Shown piece by piece: positions 32,331 to 44,941 of a DNA stretch of 64,000 nt. Each line of letters begins with the position of its first letter. Within the stretch, counting starts at the first letter, position 1. Made by a program: the position numbers and the translations under genes. The stretch is taken from NCBI RefSeq assembly GCF_024139115.2, contig NC_085140.1, positions 458,538,248-458,602,247 of the forward strand, written 5' to 3'. Source of the stretch: Armigeres subalbatus (taxonomy: Eukaryota; Arthropoda; Insecta; Diptera; Culicidae). Below the pieces are notes generated by a model. That model did no database searches. It was not told the DNA's origin and was given only the letters and a program-made list of their open reading frames with translations.

Positions 32331-33836
32331 ATTGTCACGACTTCCATGGTGTCCCCAGCCGCGGTGTCGACTCAGTTATATCCTCCGAGTACTTGTCCTT
32401 CAATTACCTCTTAAATCAAGACATATGAGACATGTAAGATCTCCGAATTGTCCTGCAGTTTGGTTCTAATGGTCTATCGAATTAATCACGACCAGTGGAA
32501 ATGAACCGGTTTTGGCCACTTTAGTGCCTAATTTGGCCTACCCTGAAAAACTCAAATTTTTTAAAAATTGAGTTTTCGACATAGAAGAAGGATAAGGAAT
32601 GTATCTCCTGGTAGGGCTCACAATCCCCTCGGAAGTTGCTTGGAGGAAGTTTTTGAGTTATGCGAGGAACCAGTTACCCTACCATAATGCCCCGCCGCGT
32701 TTTCTTCCATTTGCGTCTCAAATAGTGGCATACGTGTTGTTGTAAGATTCTAGTAAGGTCCTAGAAGTGCATGGAAAAAATCTTGAATATTAAATATGTC
32801 TAATCTAAAAGAATAAAATATGAAAAATAAATAAGTTTTAGAAATGTCAAATAATAGATCTTTTACTGTTTATTGGATGCGATCACAGACGTAAAAATCA
32901 TTTGACCACGTTTTGGCACCGCGTACTCCTATGTGCGACGGTGTGACGTTCTTATCTTATCCTAGAGGCCATGTCGGATGTTTTATTATTTCAGTTTGGC
33001 CCGGACGTGGACGCGGTTTCGTCTTCAGCGATGCTGCCGCGCACCGCGCAAAAATCTTGCGCAAAGCAGCGCAAACAAAAACTTGCTTTTATGTTCGCTT
33101 AATTTATACTAATGAAACTTCTTATAAATTGCGGCGCATTTGAAGGGATTTCGTTTATTTCAACTTGCGATCTGCCGGCTGCAACCAGCGCACTACGTCT
33201 CCTCCGAACGAAACGTTCAAAAATTTTAATTCCTCGTTCTCATCTTCACTCTTTCTCACTCCCTCTCAAGGGGACACGTCTGGCTGTAATCACGTGGGAA
33301 TCAGAAATAAATATATGACGTTCCGTTTATGAAATCAAGCGAGAGGCTTCATCTCGGTTCCAGCCATATCCATGCGTAAATGTGGAAAAAAGCAGACCCG
33401 AACCGAAATTATCGATGATGTATTGAAATAAGAGCATAAATTCGGGTCTCATCCCGTTCCAGATGAGACGCCTTCTGTTTACATCATCGTTACTGAAATC
33501 CCTAAGGACCGGAGGCCAATCGTTAGAAGGCGGGCAACGCAACGCGGCACGGACGACGGTGGTGACAATAACCAGTCCGGCTACCGTGGCGAACTTACCG
33601 CACCCGATGACGGACAAAGGGATTCAGGTAGACAGGTTTCTGGTTGGATAGCAAAGGTAAAAATTATACGGAATGTGTCTTCCGAGAAAACGTTCAAAAT
33701 TGATCATTTTGAAGCATGAGGGTTGCTTTGCCGCTAGGCGACTCCCTAGTGGATAGAATAAAAATGTAGGTGATACAAATGAACATATTAAGACAAATAG
33801 ACAAATAAATCAGCTAGGTCATGATAAAGAAAATTA
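32331..33836. other. No gene recognised
   Basis: Mostly AT-rich. A G+C-richer block at 32900-33300 and another at 33450-33620 have short open frames without domains. A hairpin-like ACTCAAATTTTTTAAAAATT lies near 32552. Confidence 0.4.
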
Positions 33837-33985
33837 TTTAAAGCTTAATGGTGGAATGTCTTCATTTGTCATAAGACGAGTTTGTACTATTCCATTTAAT
33901 TCCAACACTTGATGGTAACTTTACAGATACGTATTTCGACCTCAACAGTACGGGCGTCTTCAGTGTCTCCTATTCTTCCACCTTC
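33837..33985 (-). repeat. Dispersed ~150-bp repeat family, minus-strand copy
   Basis: Contains GGTGGAATGTCTTCATTTGT, CCATTTAATTCCAACACTTG, ACAGATACGTATTTCGACCT and CTTCAGTGTCTCCTA in the same order as the reverse of the copy at 18711. Confidence 0.65.
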
Positions 33986-36464
33986 TACCAATGAGGTGTA
34001 AATATATTTATAAAAAACAATTTTTATGTCCAGTTCCTATTCCTACCGTTTAGGCTTAAGCTGCCCACGCGCTGTTTTTTTTACCGGCGAATAGCCCGGA
34101 AAAATAAATTTCACACTATTGTTTGATGGCGGAAAGTTGGCGCACTTACCTCTACCATCGTTAAACTAGGTGCGGCCACGTCGAATGTGTTGCTTCACGT
34201 CTGCCTCCGTTGAAGCAGAAAAAACGGGACATTACCGCACCGGAATCATGGTGCAGAGCAGAGGAAGAGGATGGTGTGGCCACGACGCTGTTGCTAATCC
34301 GCGGAATTGAAATTGTCTTCAAATCGCAATTGAATTAATTGCTTCATTACCTCGTTCGGATGATTTTTTTTGGTGCTTTAGGCAACAAACAACAATCGTA
34401 ATGTAGTCAACGTTTCACGCAGGTGGATGGTCGGTCGTTCAACTTAGTGTTCTAATTCACATGTCCATAGTTATTAATTGAAGGTATTGATACTCATTCA
34501 GTTTTTTTTATAATCATTGTGAAATACAGCATTCGAGTCAAGTACAAGACACTGAAGATTGTTAAGGTTTTGACAGGTGAAAACATTTTTTTTGTGTTTT
34601 TTTGGATTGCAAGAATTTCGTATATTGGAATGCAATCATAATGTTACTCTATGCCCGAATTCCAACTTGTGAATGTTATTTTATATTTCAGTCTCTTTGA
34701 CGCAATCAAATCTACAAAACCACAAAGGGATAGACAAATTATCGCTTCATTATTGCCAAAGATTAGACAGTCGCCTACGACTCAGCATCTGTTTTCGTCA
34801 CCTGCGCGCAGTAGAAAGTGATAATAAGCGCAAAACAAAGTCCAGGAGCCGCGCAAATACTAACAAAAAGATGATGATTGAAAAAGGCACCATTGGTGCC
34901 GAGCTTCCACTGTTCAAGAATTCAATTATACAATTATATATAATTTTGGATAAATACGTACTTCTGTTTGTTCGGAGATGTTAATTGGAATTAGTTTTAG
35001 AAAAACATGCCTTCTCAACGAGGATCTTTAGGTGAATTGAGGATGGTGTACAACAAACCAGGCTCCAGTTGAATAGATCAAGGCACATCAGCAGACAAGG
35101 GAATAACGCTGTCTGAAATGATGAGCCATATCGTTCTTACTCTCAGCCGTAGCTCTCAACGACCGGCAATGGCCATGATTCGACGGTTTTTGAGTTGCTT
35201 TCAGGCTTCTTTAGCCCCGTGAAGCATTGAATGGGTTCTAATGATGGCCACGAAGGAAAGACTTTTTTCAGCTATTTCAACAATACGGTCCTGATTGTGG
35301 GAAGCATATTTTTTGAGTAATTTTCATGTTATAAAGTTGACATTAAGCTGTTTTCTAGGTACTTTCCACATCATTCCTCGAATGAATAGCGGAGAGTAAA
35401 CCTCTAGCGCGAACGAAACGAACCGCGATGAAATGCTTCGAATTCTAATGTCCAAACCGTATGGAACGCTAGTTAATTTTAATCAGAGATGAACCGTTTC
35501 TGTTCGCAATCTTGAAGCTTTCCTTCCTCGTACGTATCCCATGGTGAGTTTCTAGTACTGCAACTAGAGAGAGTGCTACTGCCAGAGCGTTCTCTGTCCT
35601 ACAGTTTTCAATTTATTATTCATCTCACCGGACCATCGGCCGAAGAATTTTCATTTTTCCTTGTTTGTCTTTCCAATTACGTTTGATTTCTTCGCTCCGC
35701 TTGCGCTGACCACCACACCACTTCTACCCTGTGCCCTTTCGGTAGATGCGCCGGCAAAGGGGAACACACATTCGTTCCTTACAGCACACAGCTCTCCAAT
35801 TGATGTTGGATGTGCTTCGCGGCTTAGGAGGGCACTTGTAATTTACTTTTCCGTGCCTTCGCCTCTCTGCGGCTGATTCTTGCTATATTTGTATTTATAT
35901 TTCTCTATTTGTTTACTTCTCTATTTGCTTCAATTATTTTGTGTGTACACGCTTTCTTCCGTGGTCCATGCCTTGTTGTGTGCCGGATCATCATCTAACC
36001 GTAGAATCAATGTGCGAGTGCGACGGTGTATCGTTTGCCTTCTAACGAGACGGGCAAAATTATTCTTGCCTTCCACAGATACTGCGCGCTGCCGGGATGC
36101 TGAAGAAATTATCGACGCAGAATGTTATTGTACTTTAGTTTCTGTTTGAAGTATTTTCAACTCCATTTTCGGATGTTCACTGTCACTAGTTAGTGAAGCA
36201 AAACTTTACTTCGTCTTGTATATTGATGATTATGTTGATTGATGTTAAAACAATACAGACGGATTCATATCTGATTTTTGTTCGCTCATTATTTGCTTTA
36301 AGCAGTAGCTTAATTTAATTCATATTGAGGTTAGATAATAAAAATAGGTCTGAAAAATCAAAATTTCTCAAACATTTGTGTATGTTTTGAGCCTGCCATT
36401 AAAGTACCTATTTGACGAATATTCCTATCAACAAAGCAAAGTGTGATTCTCTGATAAGAAAATT
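33986..36464. other. No gene recognised; repeat fragment near 34530
   Basis: Bases 34530-34565 (CGAGTCAAGTACAAGACACT) are a fragment of the dispersed 150-bp repeat. Bases 35640-36150 are G+C-richer with open frames lacking domains. Any intronic regulatory function for dachsous is unproven. Confidence 0.4.
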
Positions 36465-37335
36465 ATTTTGAGCTTTTTACCTGTCATAAAACATGTTAGT
36501 ACTATCCCATTTTATTCTTCCACTTGATTGTAACTTCACAGTTACCGTAATCCGGGGTATCATTGATCAATTTTTTCAATGTTTTGTAAATATTTCCTCC
36601 GTAAATTAAATGATTGCTTTTTTCATATTTTTAAAACGAGTACTGCTACGTGTAGAACGTTTGAGGCTATTGTTCTTGATTATTTGATAATTATAAAATT
36701 GTTTTAAAAATCTGTTTTGTCTAGTTTTTCGAATTTCCAATTTGGGGTAACTTTGATCATCAATCATTTCACTTTGTTACGTCTATAAAGCAAGCGTTTG
36801 TAAACGCCTTAAGGTACGCAATTACTTTTGAAATCCTTATACTGAGTAAGGAAGCGTATTGATTGTTTCGAGTAAGGCATCATGACCGCTAGGTGAATTA
36901 TCGGGTTTTTCAACAATAAAATCAAAATTTTGAAACAAAAATATGGATAAACAAAGAAAATAAGATTACTTATCACCTAATTGTAGGTACGATCTCAATT
37001 TTTTGTTATTATGCTTGTTTTGAGTGCTTTTTTGGCAGCTTACTGTGAGTTAACAAAATGATGTTGATTTTATTTTTCAAACTATGGCAAAAATTAAATG
37101 CAAATTCTAGTGGAGATTATATTATTCGGTAGCAAATTTAGTCAAGATTAAAATACCTAACTCATAATAAGTAATCGTAATAACAGAAAGTAATACTTTA
37201 TTCATCTTTTGAAAATGGTTCAACTGATCAATGTTACCCCGCTGATCAATGTTCCCCCGGATTACGGTACGTTTTTCTACCTAAACTCGTCAGTGTTTCG
37301 TACTTGATTCGACTACTAAGAGAAACCAAAATATT
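36465..37335 (-). repeat. Dispersed ~150-bp repeat copy split by a MITE
   Basis: The left half 36465-36544 (ATTTTGAGCTTTTTACCTGT to GATTGTAACTTCACAG) and the right half 37268-37335 (ACGTTTTTCTACCT to GTTTCGTACTTGATTCGAC) rejoin in family order when the insertion at 36545-37267 is removed. Confidence 0.7.
36545..37267. mobile_element. 723-bp TA-flanked MITE
   Basis: Ends CCGTAATCCGGGG and CCCCCGGATTACGG are inverted repeats flanked by TA on both sides (36543-36544 and 37268-37269). The occupied repeat gives an empty-site comparison with other copies (CAGATACGTA), which supports the TA duplication. TGATCAATGTTACCCC-like motifs recur near both ends. No open reading frame was found. Confidence 0.8.
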
Positions 37336-37469
37336 ACTTTTCCAATGTGTGTACTTTTTGTAAAGTATCAATAATAATACTATTTTCGTAACGCGACACC
37401 ATTTCAATGTCACTGTTTTAAAAGAGTTGAGAGTTGACGTAAAGTAAATGTCAACTTCTCTCTCCGAAC

Positions 37470-40400
37470 AGCCAAGATAGCTGTGTGGTGTCGGCAGAAT
37501 AACGCTACGAATTGCCTGTTCCGGTGGTAGAAGTCCACCATACAGGTGACCCCAAATTCTTGGTGTGATGCGGCTTTATGCTTACCGTGCCTACGAATGA
37601 ATGGTTAGGGGGGTCTAAAAAGAACCTAACCGCTAACGGAGGCACCAGGGCACCCTTCACAGTATCTAGCCCTTACTGCGCTAACCGGAGCTATGGCGTA
37701 GTTGACTTTTTGCTTCTTCGAAATAATCGGCTACTCTTATTCAATCGCAACTTGAGGTTAAATAAGGGTGGGATTATGAGCATGTTTTTATTTAGTTTTT
37801 CAACAAATTGTCACCTATATGGATTCGCTTTATGCGTTATACACATTGTACTCTGTGTTTCGTCTTCGACTTTCTTGATAAGATACCAATTTGGTTTCAT
37901 CGTTGCTGTTCATATTAATGCTGAAGTTGTGGAGTGCGTTATCTTAATTTGCAATGGCTTTAGTTAAGATAGCTCAAATCAATCTTCAGCATAACAGAAC
38001 AGCAACGATTAATCTTTGTAGACTTATGCAAAATGGCAAATCCCAAGTGACTTTGGTGCAGGAACCCTATTTTCGCAAGGGTAGCTTCTACCTAGGTAAC
38101 CTAGTGAACCCGGTTTTTGCTGCTTTCAGTAAAAAAAATGGCAAACTCTCGATCAATGCCGCGTGCATGTGTGCTTGTTAACAATGCTATTGTTGCTACA
38201 CTTATCTCTGAACTAACAACCAGAGATGTATGTGCTGTCACAATTGATGCAACTGGCGGAACCCCCGTCAGGAAATACGTCTATTGTTCGGTTTATTTAC
38301 CACATGATGAGCCATCCCCTACGAATGCTTTCAAACGAGTTGTCATATATTGCACTTCAAAAGGCCTTCCGCTAATTGTCGGCAGTGATGCTAATGCTCA
38401 TCACATCATCTGGGGTAGCTCGGATATCAATCTGAGAGGCTACAGCTTGATGGAATACTTAAGTAGTACCGAACTTAGTTTACTTAACATAGGCAATCGC
38501 CCAACCTTTAAGGTATCTAATAGAGCAGAGGTGTTAGACATAACCCTTTGCTCCAATAGAATCAGTCACGAGTTGACAAATTGGCATGTGTCAGATGAGG
38601 AATCGATATCTTACCATCGCTACATCTACTTTGATCATTTGAATGTTACTTCGCAGACCTTGCGTTTTAGAAATCCTCGTTCAACAAACTGGGATCTTCA
38701 CACAGAGTTGCTCTCTACCATATTTCATCGATATCTACCTTCTTTAGAAACTCCTACCGACTTTGATGATGCAGTTGATACTACAACGTAGGACATCGAG
38801 GAAGCTTTCGAAGAAGCATGCCTTACGTTCTGTAAAAACCTCAAGAGGAACCCCTTGGTGGAATTCCGATTTGGCTAAGCTAAGCAGTGCAGAAGGAGTT
38901 GGAACAGACGTCATTCAGCAGGGACGGATTCTTTCAAGTTGGCTCGCAAAGCTTACAAGAAGGCTCTACAATCTGCTGAACGATCCGGCTGGAAAAACCT
39001 TTGTGCAAATGTCTCTGATGTCTTTTCATGTAGCTATGGGTCTTGGGCTCAAGCACGTAGAATCATAACTACTGAATCGATTCAATGGGCACTTAGCAGT
39101 TTTGCTCCCTACAAATCTCCAGGGGAGGATGGGATTTATCCCGTTCTACTTCAGAAAGGTTTTGAGCATATCAAACATGTTTTGAAAAAGCTTTTAGTAT
39201 GCAGTTTTGCTACTGGGTGTATTTCCATATCCTGGCGGGATGTCACTGTAAAGTTAATCCCAAAAGGAGGACGTGCTTCGTATGAAGAAGCAAAGAGTTT
39301 TAGACCCATCAGTCTGACCTCATTTCTTCTGAAATGCTTAGAACGTATTATCGATCATCACATTCGTGATGACTGTTTGGCAAACATGCCTCTTCATGTT
39401 AATCAACATGCTTACCAATCTGGAAAGTCCACCGTGACTCTTCTACACAAGGTTGTGTACGATATCGAGAAAGCATTCGCTCAAAAGCAATCGTGCTTGG
39501 GTGCTTTCTTAGATATTGAAGGTGCTTTCGACAACGTGTCTTTCGATGCAATATTGGAAGCCGCACGTTGTCATGGGCTACCTAATATTATGGATTCACC
39601 AGATGCTTAAAAACCGACATCTCTACTCGACATTACGTCAAGCAGCGATTAGGAAATTAAGTGTCTGCGGATGCAAGGGGGAGTATTATCTCCACTTTTG
39701 TGGAATCTCGTTGCAGATACGCTATTGAGGTTACTCAATAATGGCGGTTTCCAACCTATGGATTTGCCGACGACTATCTAACATTGATAGTGGGTTTGTG
39801 CATTACTACCTTATTCGACCTGATGCAAAATGCTCTTCAGGTAGTTGTAAGTTGGTGTCGCTAATATGGCCTTTCGGTCAATCCGAATAAAACATCTATT
39901 GTTCTTTTCACGGAAAAACGTAATCGTAATGGTATTCGTCCATTACATCTTTCTGGTTCTGAAATCAATGTAACTGATCAAGTAAAGTATGTGGGTCTCA
40001 TTTTGGATTCGAAGCTTTCCTGGACTCCTAACATTGAGTTCAGAATCAAAAAGGCGTGTATGGCTTTCGGCCAATGCCGACAAACCTTTGGTAAAACTAG
40101 GGGTCTTAAACCCATATATATCAAATGGATGTAAACAGTTGTACGACCAAATTTGGCTTATGGATGTCTTGTGTGGTGGCAAAAGGGGGAAGTGAGGACA
40201 ATTCAGTCTAAATTAGGCCATCTTCAAAGGATGTGCCTAATGGCAATGACTGGTGCGTTCTCTTCAACTCCCACGGCTGCTCTCGAAGTTCTCTTCGACG
40301 TGGCCCCACTACACATACATCTCAAACAAGAAGCATTTTCTTGTACTTACCGACTATGGGTACTCGGTTTTATGGAAGAGAATCCTGTAAACCGCAGTTC

Positions 40401-41200
40401 TACACACACTTCGTTGTTACCGCTTATGGTTAATTGGGACAAAATTTTCCTTGCTCCAAGTGATCTCACACACGGTAGTAATTTTCCATTTTCCATAGCT
40501 GGAAACGAATTGGCTGATGAGTTAGCTCGTAATGGAGCATCGCATGACTTTATTGGTCCTGAGCCAGCTATTCCAATATCTAAGTGTTGGGTGAAGCTTT
40601 TGATCAACTCTTGGGCTGTCACTCAGCACAAATGGCATTGGTGTAGTCTGGATTCATGCCATCAAACAAAATTGTACATCCGGGAGCCATCTCCGGTAGT
40701 AGCAAGCTATTTAGCTAATCTGTCTAAACAGAATTCCAGTGTCTTAGTCAAGGCCTTGACAGGTCACTGCCGACTGAACTATCACATGGCAAATATTCAA
40801 CGCGTTGATTCATCTGTTTGTGATAGTTGTGAATCCGATTATGGAACTTCTTATCATCTAATATGTAACTGCCCAGTCTTTGCACAATTGCGCTTCCAAA
40901 TATTTGGTAAACAATTACTTAGTGAAATTGACTTCAGAAACCTGAACCTTCAGAGTATTTTGTTGTTCATAACCCGTTGTGGTAAGGAGCTATAAGCTCT
41001 TGTACGCTTATGCGTTGTATGCCCTCTTCAAGGGCCCTTTTCCAAACATTCCATTTGTTCTCCCATCCACATTCCTTTCCTTTTTGTTCACTTCCTCTTC
41101 CGTCAGGTGTGTGATGAAAAAGGCTGTGAAGGCGATGGCACCAATCTCCCAAATTGAGGTGAACGTGCCCCTGGAGCCGACGTTCTGATACCTTATACCT
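37470..41200 (+). mobile_element. LOA/Lian-like LINE, near full span but internally deleted
   Basis: The 5' UTR starts near 37470 (GCTGTGTGGTGTCGGCAGAA). The coding region follows at 37954, and 3' UTR-like sequence continues to about 41190. No clear poly(A) tail or target duplication was found. The assignment to a Lian-like LOA element of Aedes is from recalled protein blocks. Confidence 0.6.
37954..40995 (+). pseudogene. LOA/Lian-like LINE polyprotein: endonuclease, reverse transcriptase, RNase H remnants
   Basis: Endonuclease: KIAQINLQHNRTATINLCRL, VQEPYFRKGSFYLGN, then after a frameshift at an A8 run near 38140, LIVGSDANAHHIIWGS and VLDITLCSNRI. Reverse transcriptase: FAPYKSPGEDGIYPVLLQKG, WRDVTVKLIPKGG, GAFLDIEGAFDNVSFDAI, with the catalytic FADDY at 39763-39777. 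Tail: VKYVGLILDSKLSWTPNIE, LQRMCLMAMTGAFSSTPTAA, ALTGHCRLNYHMANIQRVDS. Segments are missing between the endonuclease linker and the reverse transcriptase (near 39030), and in the RNase H. There the sequence passes from GSNFPF straight to AGNELADELARNG near 40495, so the catalytic DGS and DSQ blocks are lost. Stops and frameshifts also occur near 38790, 39605 and 39890. It is not functional. Confidence 0.8.
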
Positions 41201-43800
41201 GATGTTATTTTCGAGGAAATGTTGCTTTAAGAGAAATAATATTGTCGAGGATATGTTTTTTGCGAATTGCTCAACCCTAAAGAATCTCATATTATGATAT
41301 AACGAATGGGGAATATGAATTATGCCTCATGCCCATTATGCCTAACGTATCACATCGCATATCCGTTTCCAAAAGCGTAAAAGTTACCATGAAAGCTGCT
41401 CATAAGGAGAGCGGTCAAGGTAAATTACTGATGTAAATTTGACAGCTGCTCAAATATAGGAGAAATGTCACTTTTCTTTGTGGAATAATGGAAAGGAATA
41501 TTTTTTCGCAGTGACAGTTTCATTTACTTTAAAACAGGCGTTATTAGGTATAAGGTACCCTTAAGGATTCATTCCTCTGTAGTTTATGTACATACGTTTC
41601 TTAACAACAACAGAAAGCAATAATTAATAATAAAATGCTGATCGCTATATTCGTTGACAAAATAAATATTACTTTAAGTATACATTTGCATTCCAGATTT
41701 CTGTCAGAAAAGAAAAAATGACAGCAGCACAGATAGGTATGCTTTATTCCAGTTCGTCCTCTAAAACTTCAATTGATGTGAATACAAATTCATAACATCT
41801 CGTACCATAGCTTGGCAAGAGCTCTCACTAGCCTTAAAATGTAACATGCAAAACAGTTACCATTCTCGCATCGAACTCGCACCGTTCTAGTTGTTAGTTG
41901 ACCATATTTGCTTGATTCGCATCGCACTGCATGTATTATTACCATCGTCGCCGTCATCCACTCGTTAGTTTGGATTGCATCAGTAGGAGCAACTTTTAAG
42001 CATTAATAAAAGAAAAAAAAGAGCAACCTCAACAATGTACCGAGCAGCAGCGTTTGGTTCGGTTACCCGGTTGTCGCCTTGGAACATGATCAGCCAGCCT
42101 TGAATCACCATCCGATGATGACGATGACGACGGCGACGGTCTTAGCTCGTGTTCTTCCTGGCTGTTGGCTGTGCAATCCAAAATGTTGACTACCACCACT
42201 CGGTAGCACTCTCCAGCCCTGTCTTTCGATTCCCCATCAGCCCACAGAAATGGAAGACGATCCGATGTGGTTGAGCTTGCCGCATACCAGAAAGCTGTGT
42301 ATTTACGATCCAACGACCGAAGAGAAAAGGACACAGTACACGGCTCCTCCGTTCAGAATGAGCAAATGAGCAGCCCACAGACACTGCCGGCTGCTGGCTG
42401 GCAAGGAAAGAGTGGTGTTGTAGCGGAATTTTCCTTTTTCGTAACAAATCTTCACAATCAGACGACCGGCTCCTATAGCTAGGTATTCCCCCTAAGCAAT
42501 ATTAAAAGCAACGCGTGCGTCCAGTATGTAATACCGTGGCGGCGGCAGCAGCAGCAACAGTGCGACAAAATTCAACCGCAAGCGTACACGAACACGATCA
42601 AACAGCGGCAGCGACATGACGATTCCGAATTCATTCACCACACAGAGGCACGACTTTTGATTCAACGAGTGCGCGCGCGACATTCAACACCAATTGCATC
42701 TAGAATGGGAAACATGCACTGGATGGTAGAGATGCTTTGTAGGTGGCTTGATTCAGGAACTTCATATTCTTCGAATCAATGTTAGATTTTATAGTGTTTA
42801 GTGCTCACAAAGCAATCTTGGTTGTATCTTCCTTTTTGTAAATGAGTTATGTTCGACTTCATCAAATAATTAGGTTGGATCTACGTTATGCAGCTTTTCT
42901 GGAATTTTTCTCATATTATTGGCTGAGAAATCTCGAAATGTGCTCAAATTTGGCTTGAACAATGTTTGTTTATCACAGAAATGTTTTTGAAAATGTGATC
43001 TACAAAAAAAAACTAAACAAAAGAACAAATCTGCCAAGACAGTAAAAATTTCTCTAATTCATTTTAACCAATCTATTAAACATTGTAAATATCTTCCCAG
43101 TAATGATAAAGAGAGAGATAGGAAAACGATCACTCTGGGGTCGGAGAAATCGATTCGTGAATTTCAAACATCAAATAAAACTAAACAAATCATGAAAAAC
43201 GATTCAAAGCCTGTTTTAAACGAAAAAAAACAAAACAAAATGCCATGCCGGTTTGGTTTTTTTTTTCAAATGGGCACAAAACTTCCTCAAAGACACAATA
43301 ATTTCACAATATTTCTGCTAAAACTTGAACACTAAAATTATTCAACTTTGCAAGAAACGCCCTTCACGAATTATCTGTATTGGCGAGTAGTATTGTGAGA
43401 AAAAACGTTATCGAATACCAACTATGGTTGTGCAGCGATTGCCAAATAGGTATTTTTAAGCTCAAGAACAACAACAATTCAATCTTGATAAAGTATGGTT
43501 ATCAGCCAAATGTTGCTTGGGCTATTCGGAATGGATAACCATCTTCGAGAAAATAGTATCTCATGAGTATTATTCATCATATTTCATTCCTGCTGGTGCA
43601 GAATCAAATATCGCAAACTATTTGAATTTATAAAATTTCAGCCAGTGACTTCAACAGGCGCAACTCCGGCAGCAACGAACCCCGTCACGTCGACCATATG
43701 TCATTTCCATTCATTCACGTTACCTGCGTGGCTCCGATCTTAAACTATGATTAATCAATAACGTTTGCTAATTCCCTCCTCTTTTTATTCCAATTTTACA
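41201..43800. other. No gene recognised
   Basis: AT-rich, except 42030-42690, which is richer in G+C and has CAG/CGG-type short repeats (GGCGGCGGCAGCAGCAGCAA) and overlapping open frames without domains. If the dachsous transcript starts far upstream, this is intron. Confidence 0.4.
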
Positions 43801-44234
43801 GATATTTGAGCTGATTGTGTTTTGGTCGGCGCTCCTTCGCCCGTGCAAACGCAGCTTCATCACACCAATTGAAGCGCCAGCGACGCAACGGGTCGGGTCT
43901 CATCTCGCGGCTGGACCGAGGGAAAGAAGTTCAGCGTTCGCTCGAACCCAACCCAATAGGAACGAAAAGGCAAACGTGAAATAAGAAAAATCGGAATAGA
44001 CATCATCAGCACCGAACGAGCGAGTGTACGAATGTAGCACAGTCGAACAGCGCGATCTCAATCTGGCTCGTTGGATCTAATAAGTCGAAAAATTAAGCAT
44101 TGTTACTGGAAAACATATTTGTGGATAAATTGTGTCTAATTCGGTGCAGGATTTCAAGTGAGAACAGCAGCGCATGCAAGTGCCAATCCTGAATCCGATA
44201 ACCATAGAGATACCACCGTGAACGTGTGCGGAAT
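43801..44234 (+). promoter_or_regulatory. Candidate non-coding leader exon (possibly dachsous)
   Basis: An acceptor-like pyrimidine tract with ACAG ends at 43800 (TTCCAATTTTACAG), and a donor-like GAATGTGAGTAG has its GT at 44235. The interval is G+C-richer than its surroundings, is free of long reading frames and resembles a leader exon. Its assignment to dachsous rests only on strand and position. Confidence 0.2.
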
Positions 44235-44777
44235 GTGAGTAGATTCGGTTGGCAGCGGCGAGGAACGTGTAGAAGAGAAGTGTAAGAGAAAAGTGAAAAA
44301 ATCTGACTATTTTTTCATCAAGTAGAAATCCGAGAAAACTGAACCAACGACAGGCAAAAGCAACAACATCGATCGTTCATAGCACAAAACAAGACAAAAA
44401 CGAAGAACCGAAGCGTAATGAATAGAGTAGAATGGGATGGAAATGTGGCCCCAGGGAGAATTCGAACGACGGGGATGCAGGGCGATGTTGGTGTGGTGTG
44501 GTGAGGTCTCTAGCGGGTGAGGAATTTGGCTGCAGCAGAGACTTCCAACCACGACTACATTGTATCCCTTCGTTTGATCAATTTGATCAAATCTATTACA
44601 AAATTTATTGCCATTGATTAGGTTTTTCCTACCAAAAAACAGACTATAGACTAGACTCTATCGCTGCAAGGTTTCATTGACGCTTTCATAGCACTGCGAC
44701 CGTCAATTGCAGTCGACCAGCAATAGTCGCATCGCGTGTGGTTGCAACTAGTTCGGCTGTGATGGAAATATGTAAAA

Positions 44778-44941
44778 GTTCCCCCAGACACATGCGACGC
44801 GACAATCGCAATGCGATTCTATCGCTTGGTGACTGCGATTCTGTCGTCGTTGGTATGGAAGCGTGAATGGAACATTGCCTGCAGCGACCCAACGATAGAA
44901 TCGCGGTGAGTAGTTGTCGCCGTCGCTTAGGTCTGGGGGAG
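44778..44941. mobile_element. ~165-bp MITE
   Basis: The left end TTCCCCCAGACACATGCGAC and the right end GTCGCTTAGGTCTGGGGGAG are inverted repeats with about 80% identity. The interior repeats GCGATTCTATCG in both orientations. The target duplication is unclear. Confidence 0.6.

Noticed and set aside
33327..33651. Overlapping frames in a G+C-rich patch as a gene
   Set aside because: Both strands are open to a similar degree, with no domain and no splice context.
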